From: an uncultured Novosphingobium sp. | Lineage (GTDB): Bacteria; Pseudomonadota; Alphaproteobacteria; Sphingomonadales; Sphingomonadaceae | DNA: 13,316 nt | Reading direction: 5' to 3' | Assembly (NCBI GenBank): GCA_937860195.1 | Contig: CALMBN010000095.1 | Span: forward strand, 1-13,316 | In this document: positions 12,848 through 13,316 of the stretch, piece after piece | How positions within the stretch are numbered: the stretch's first letter is position 1 | Layout of the letters: every line of letters starts with the position of its first letter | Program-made: the position numbers and the translations under genes | The notes under the pieces: generated by a model | Told to the model about the DNA's origin: nothing | Database searches by the model: none | The model's input: only the letters and a program-made list of their open reading frames with translations

Positions 12848-13240
12848 ATGGTAATTGCGACCAGTCTCTACGCTGGAATTCTCGCGCTGATCTGTTTTGC
12901 GCTAGCCGCTGGCGTAGGCCAGGTGCGCGGGAAAAGCGGCATTTCACTTGGCGATGGCGGCGACAAGGGCCTGCTCACCGTGATGCGGCGGCACATGAAT
13001 TTCGTCGAATTCGTGCCATTGATCCTTGTTCTCGTGGCGCTGATCGAGCTCAACGGTGCGCCAAAGAGTTGGCTGCACGGCCTGGGCGGAGCGTTGGTCG
13101 CGGCACGGCTGATCCATCCCTTCAGCCTCGACCCCGATCACCTGATGAAGTGGAGCCGGTTTGCCGGAGCGATGGGGACCATGCTGGTGCTGCTCGCATG
13201 CGGATTGATCCTGCTGTGGCAAACACTGGCTGGGTCATGA
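12848..13240 (+). CDS. MAPEG-family membrane protein
   Basis: This 130-residue protein has four hydrophobic segments (about 3-22, 52-68, 78-90 and 105-126). It carries the MAPEG pattern of a conserved loop, VMRRHMNFVEFVPLILVLVALIE, with the RxxxNxxE arrangement (Arg48, Asn51, Glu54), and a later ARLIHPFS element. MAPEG proteins include membrane glutathione transferases and bacterial relatives of unknown substrate. A strong GGAGGGGAACC ribosome site precedes the ATG. The stop overlaps the start of the following gene (ATGA), so the two are translationally coupled. Nothing nearby indicates its substrate. Confidence 0.9.
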   Translation: MVIATSLYAGILALICFALAAGVGQVRGKSGISLGDGGDKGLLTVMRRHMNFVEFVPLILVLVALIELNGAPKSWLHGLGGALVAARLIHPFSLDPDHLMKWSRFAGAMGTMLVLLACGLILLWQTLAGS

Positions 13241-13316
13241 CCAAACGCGCAACAAAGCGGCCATTCGGATTCAAAAAACCCGCGCACTGGAGCAACGATC
13301 CCGCGCCAGGGCCCGA
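13237..13316 (+). CDS. Start of an unidentified coupled gene, cut by the right edge
   Basis: An ATG overlapping the MAPEG stop codon (ATGA) opens a frame that stays free of stops to the edge, about 26 codons beginning MTKRATKRPFGFKK. The segment is basic and proline-containing, without a signal peptide. The coupling geometry and clean frame support a real gene, but 80 bases are too few to name a family. Confidence 0.6.
   Translation, partial: MTKRATKRPFGFKKPAHWSNDPAPGP

Overview
The window is high-GC DNA with dense genes and long antisense reading frames. Several proteins read like those of alphaproteobacteria, most likely Sphingomonadales (Sphingomonas, Novosphingobium or Erythrobacter relatives). 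This placement is inferred from protein style and gene content, not from a marker-gene search. Thirteen complete protein genes, one tRNA gene and two edge-truncated genes are supported. No intergenic gap exceeds about 125 bases, and there is no insertion sequence, CRISPR array or rRNA.

Left half (1-7493) is a catabolic locus for sugar conjugates, built from divergent and convergent units. A minus-strand operon runs Gfo/Idh/MocA dehydrogenase, then a TIM-barrel sugar isomerase/epimerase, then a Tat-exported protein cut by the left edge. Facing away from it on the plus strand are an MFS permease and a TetR regulator. Converging on these is a minus-strand pair: a small protein matching the beta subunit of C-glycoside deglycosidases, followed 12 bases later by a TIM-barrel protein matching the alpha subunit. 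Divergent from that pair is a GMC-family flavin oxidoreductase. Known C-glycoside pathways (Car, Dfg and Dgp systems) use an oxidoreductase to make the 3-keto glycoside and a two-subunit metal-dependent deglycosidase to break the sugar-aglycone C-C bond. This locus has all those parts, plus a permease, a regulator and a second TIM-barrel/Gfo-Idh set that could process the released keto-sugar. The 124-base gap between the beta subunit and GMC genes carries two perfect spaced inverted repeats and a TTCTAGAA palindrome on top of plausible promoters.

Right half (7488-13316) is mostly housekeeping. The tRNA-Lys(UUU) gene lies tail to tail with the GMC gene and overlaps its stop codon. Minus-strand genes follow for folK, an N-carbamoylputrescine amidase-like protein and an exported methyltransferase-like protein whose 3' end carries a 33-base tandem duplication. 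Then come msrA (plus), an acyltransferase-3 membrane protein and rsmB (both minus), a MAPEG protein (plus) and a coupled gene leaving the right edge. The sharp change from catabolic to housekeeping genes at a tRNA 3' end suggests that the catabolic block may be an acquired island. The far boundary is outside the window.
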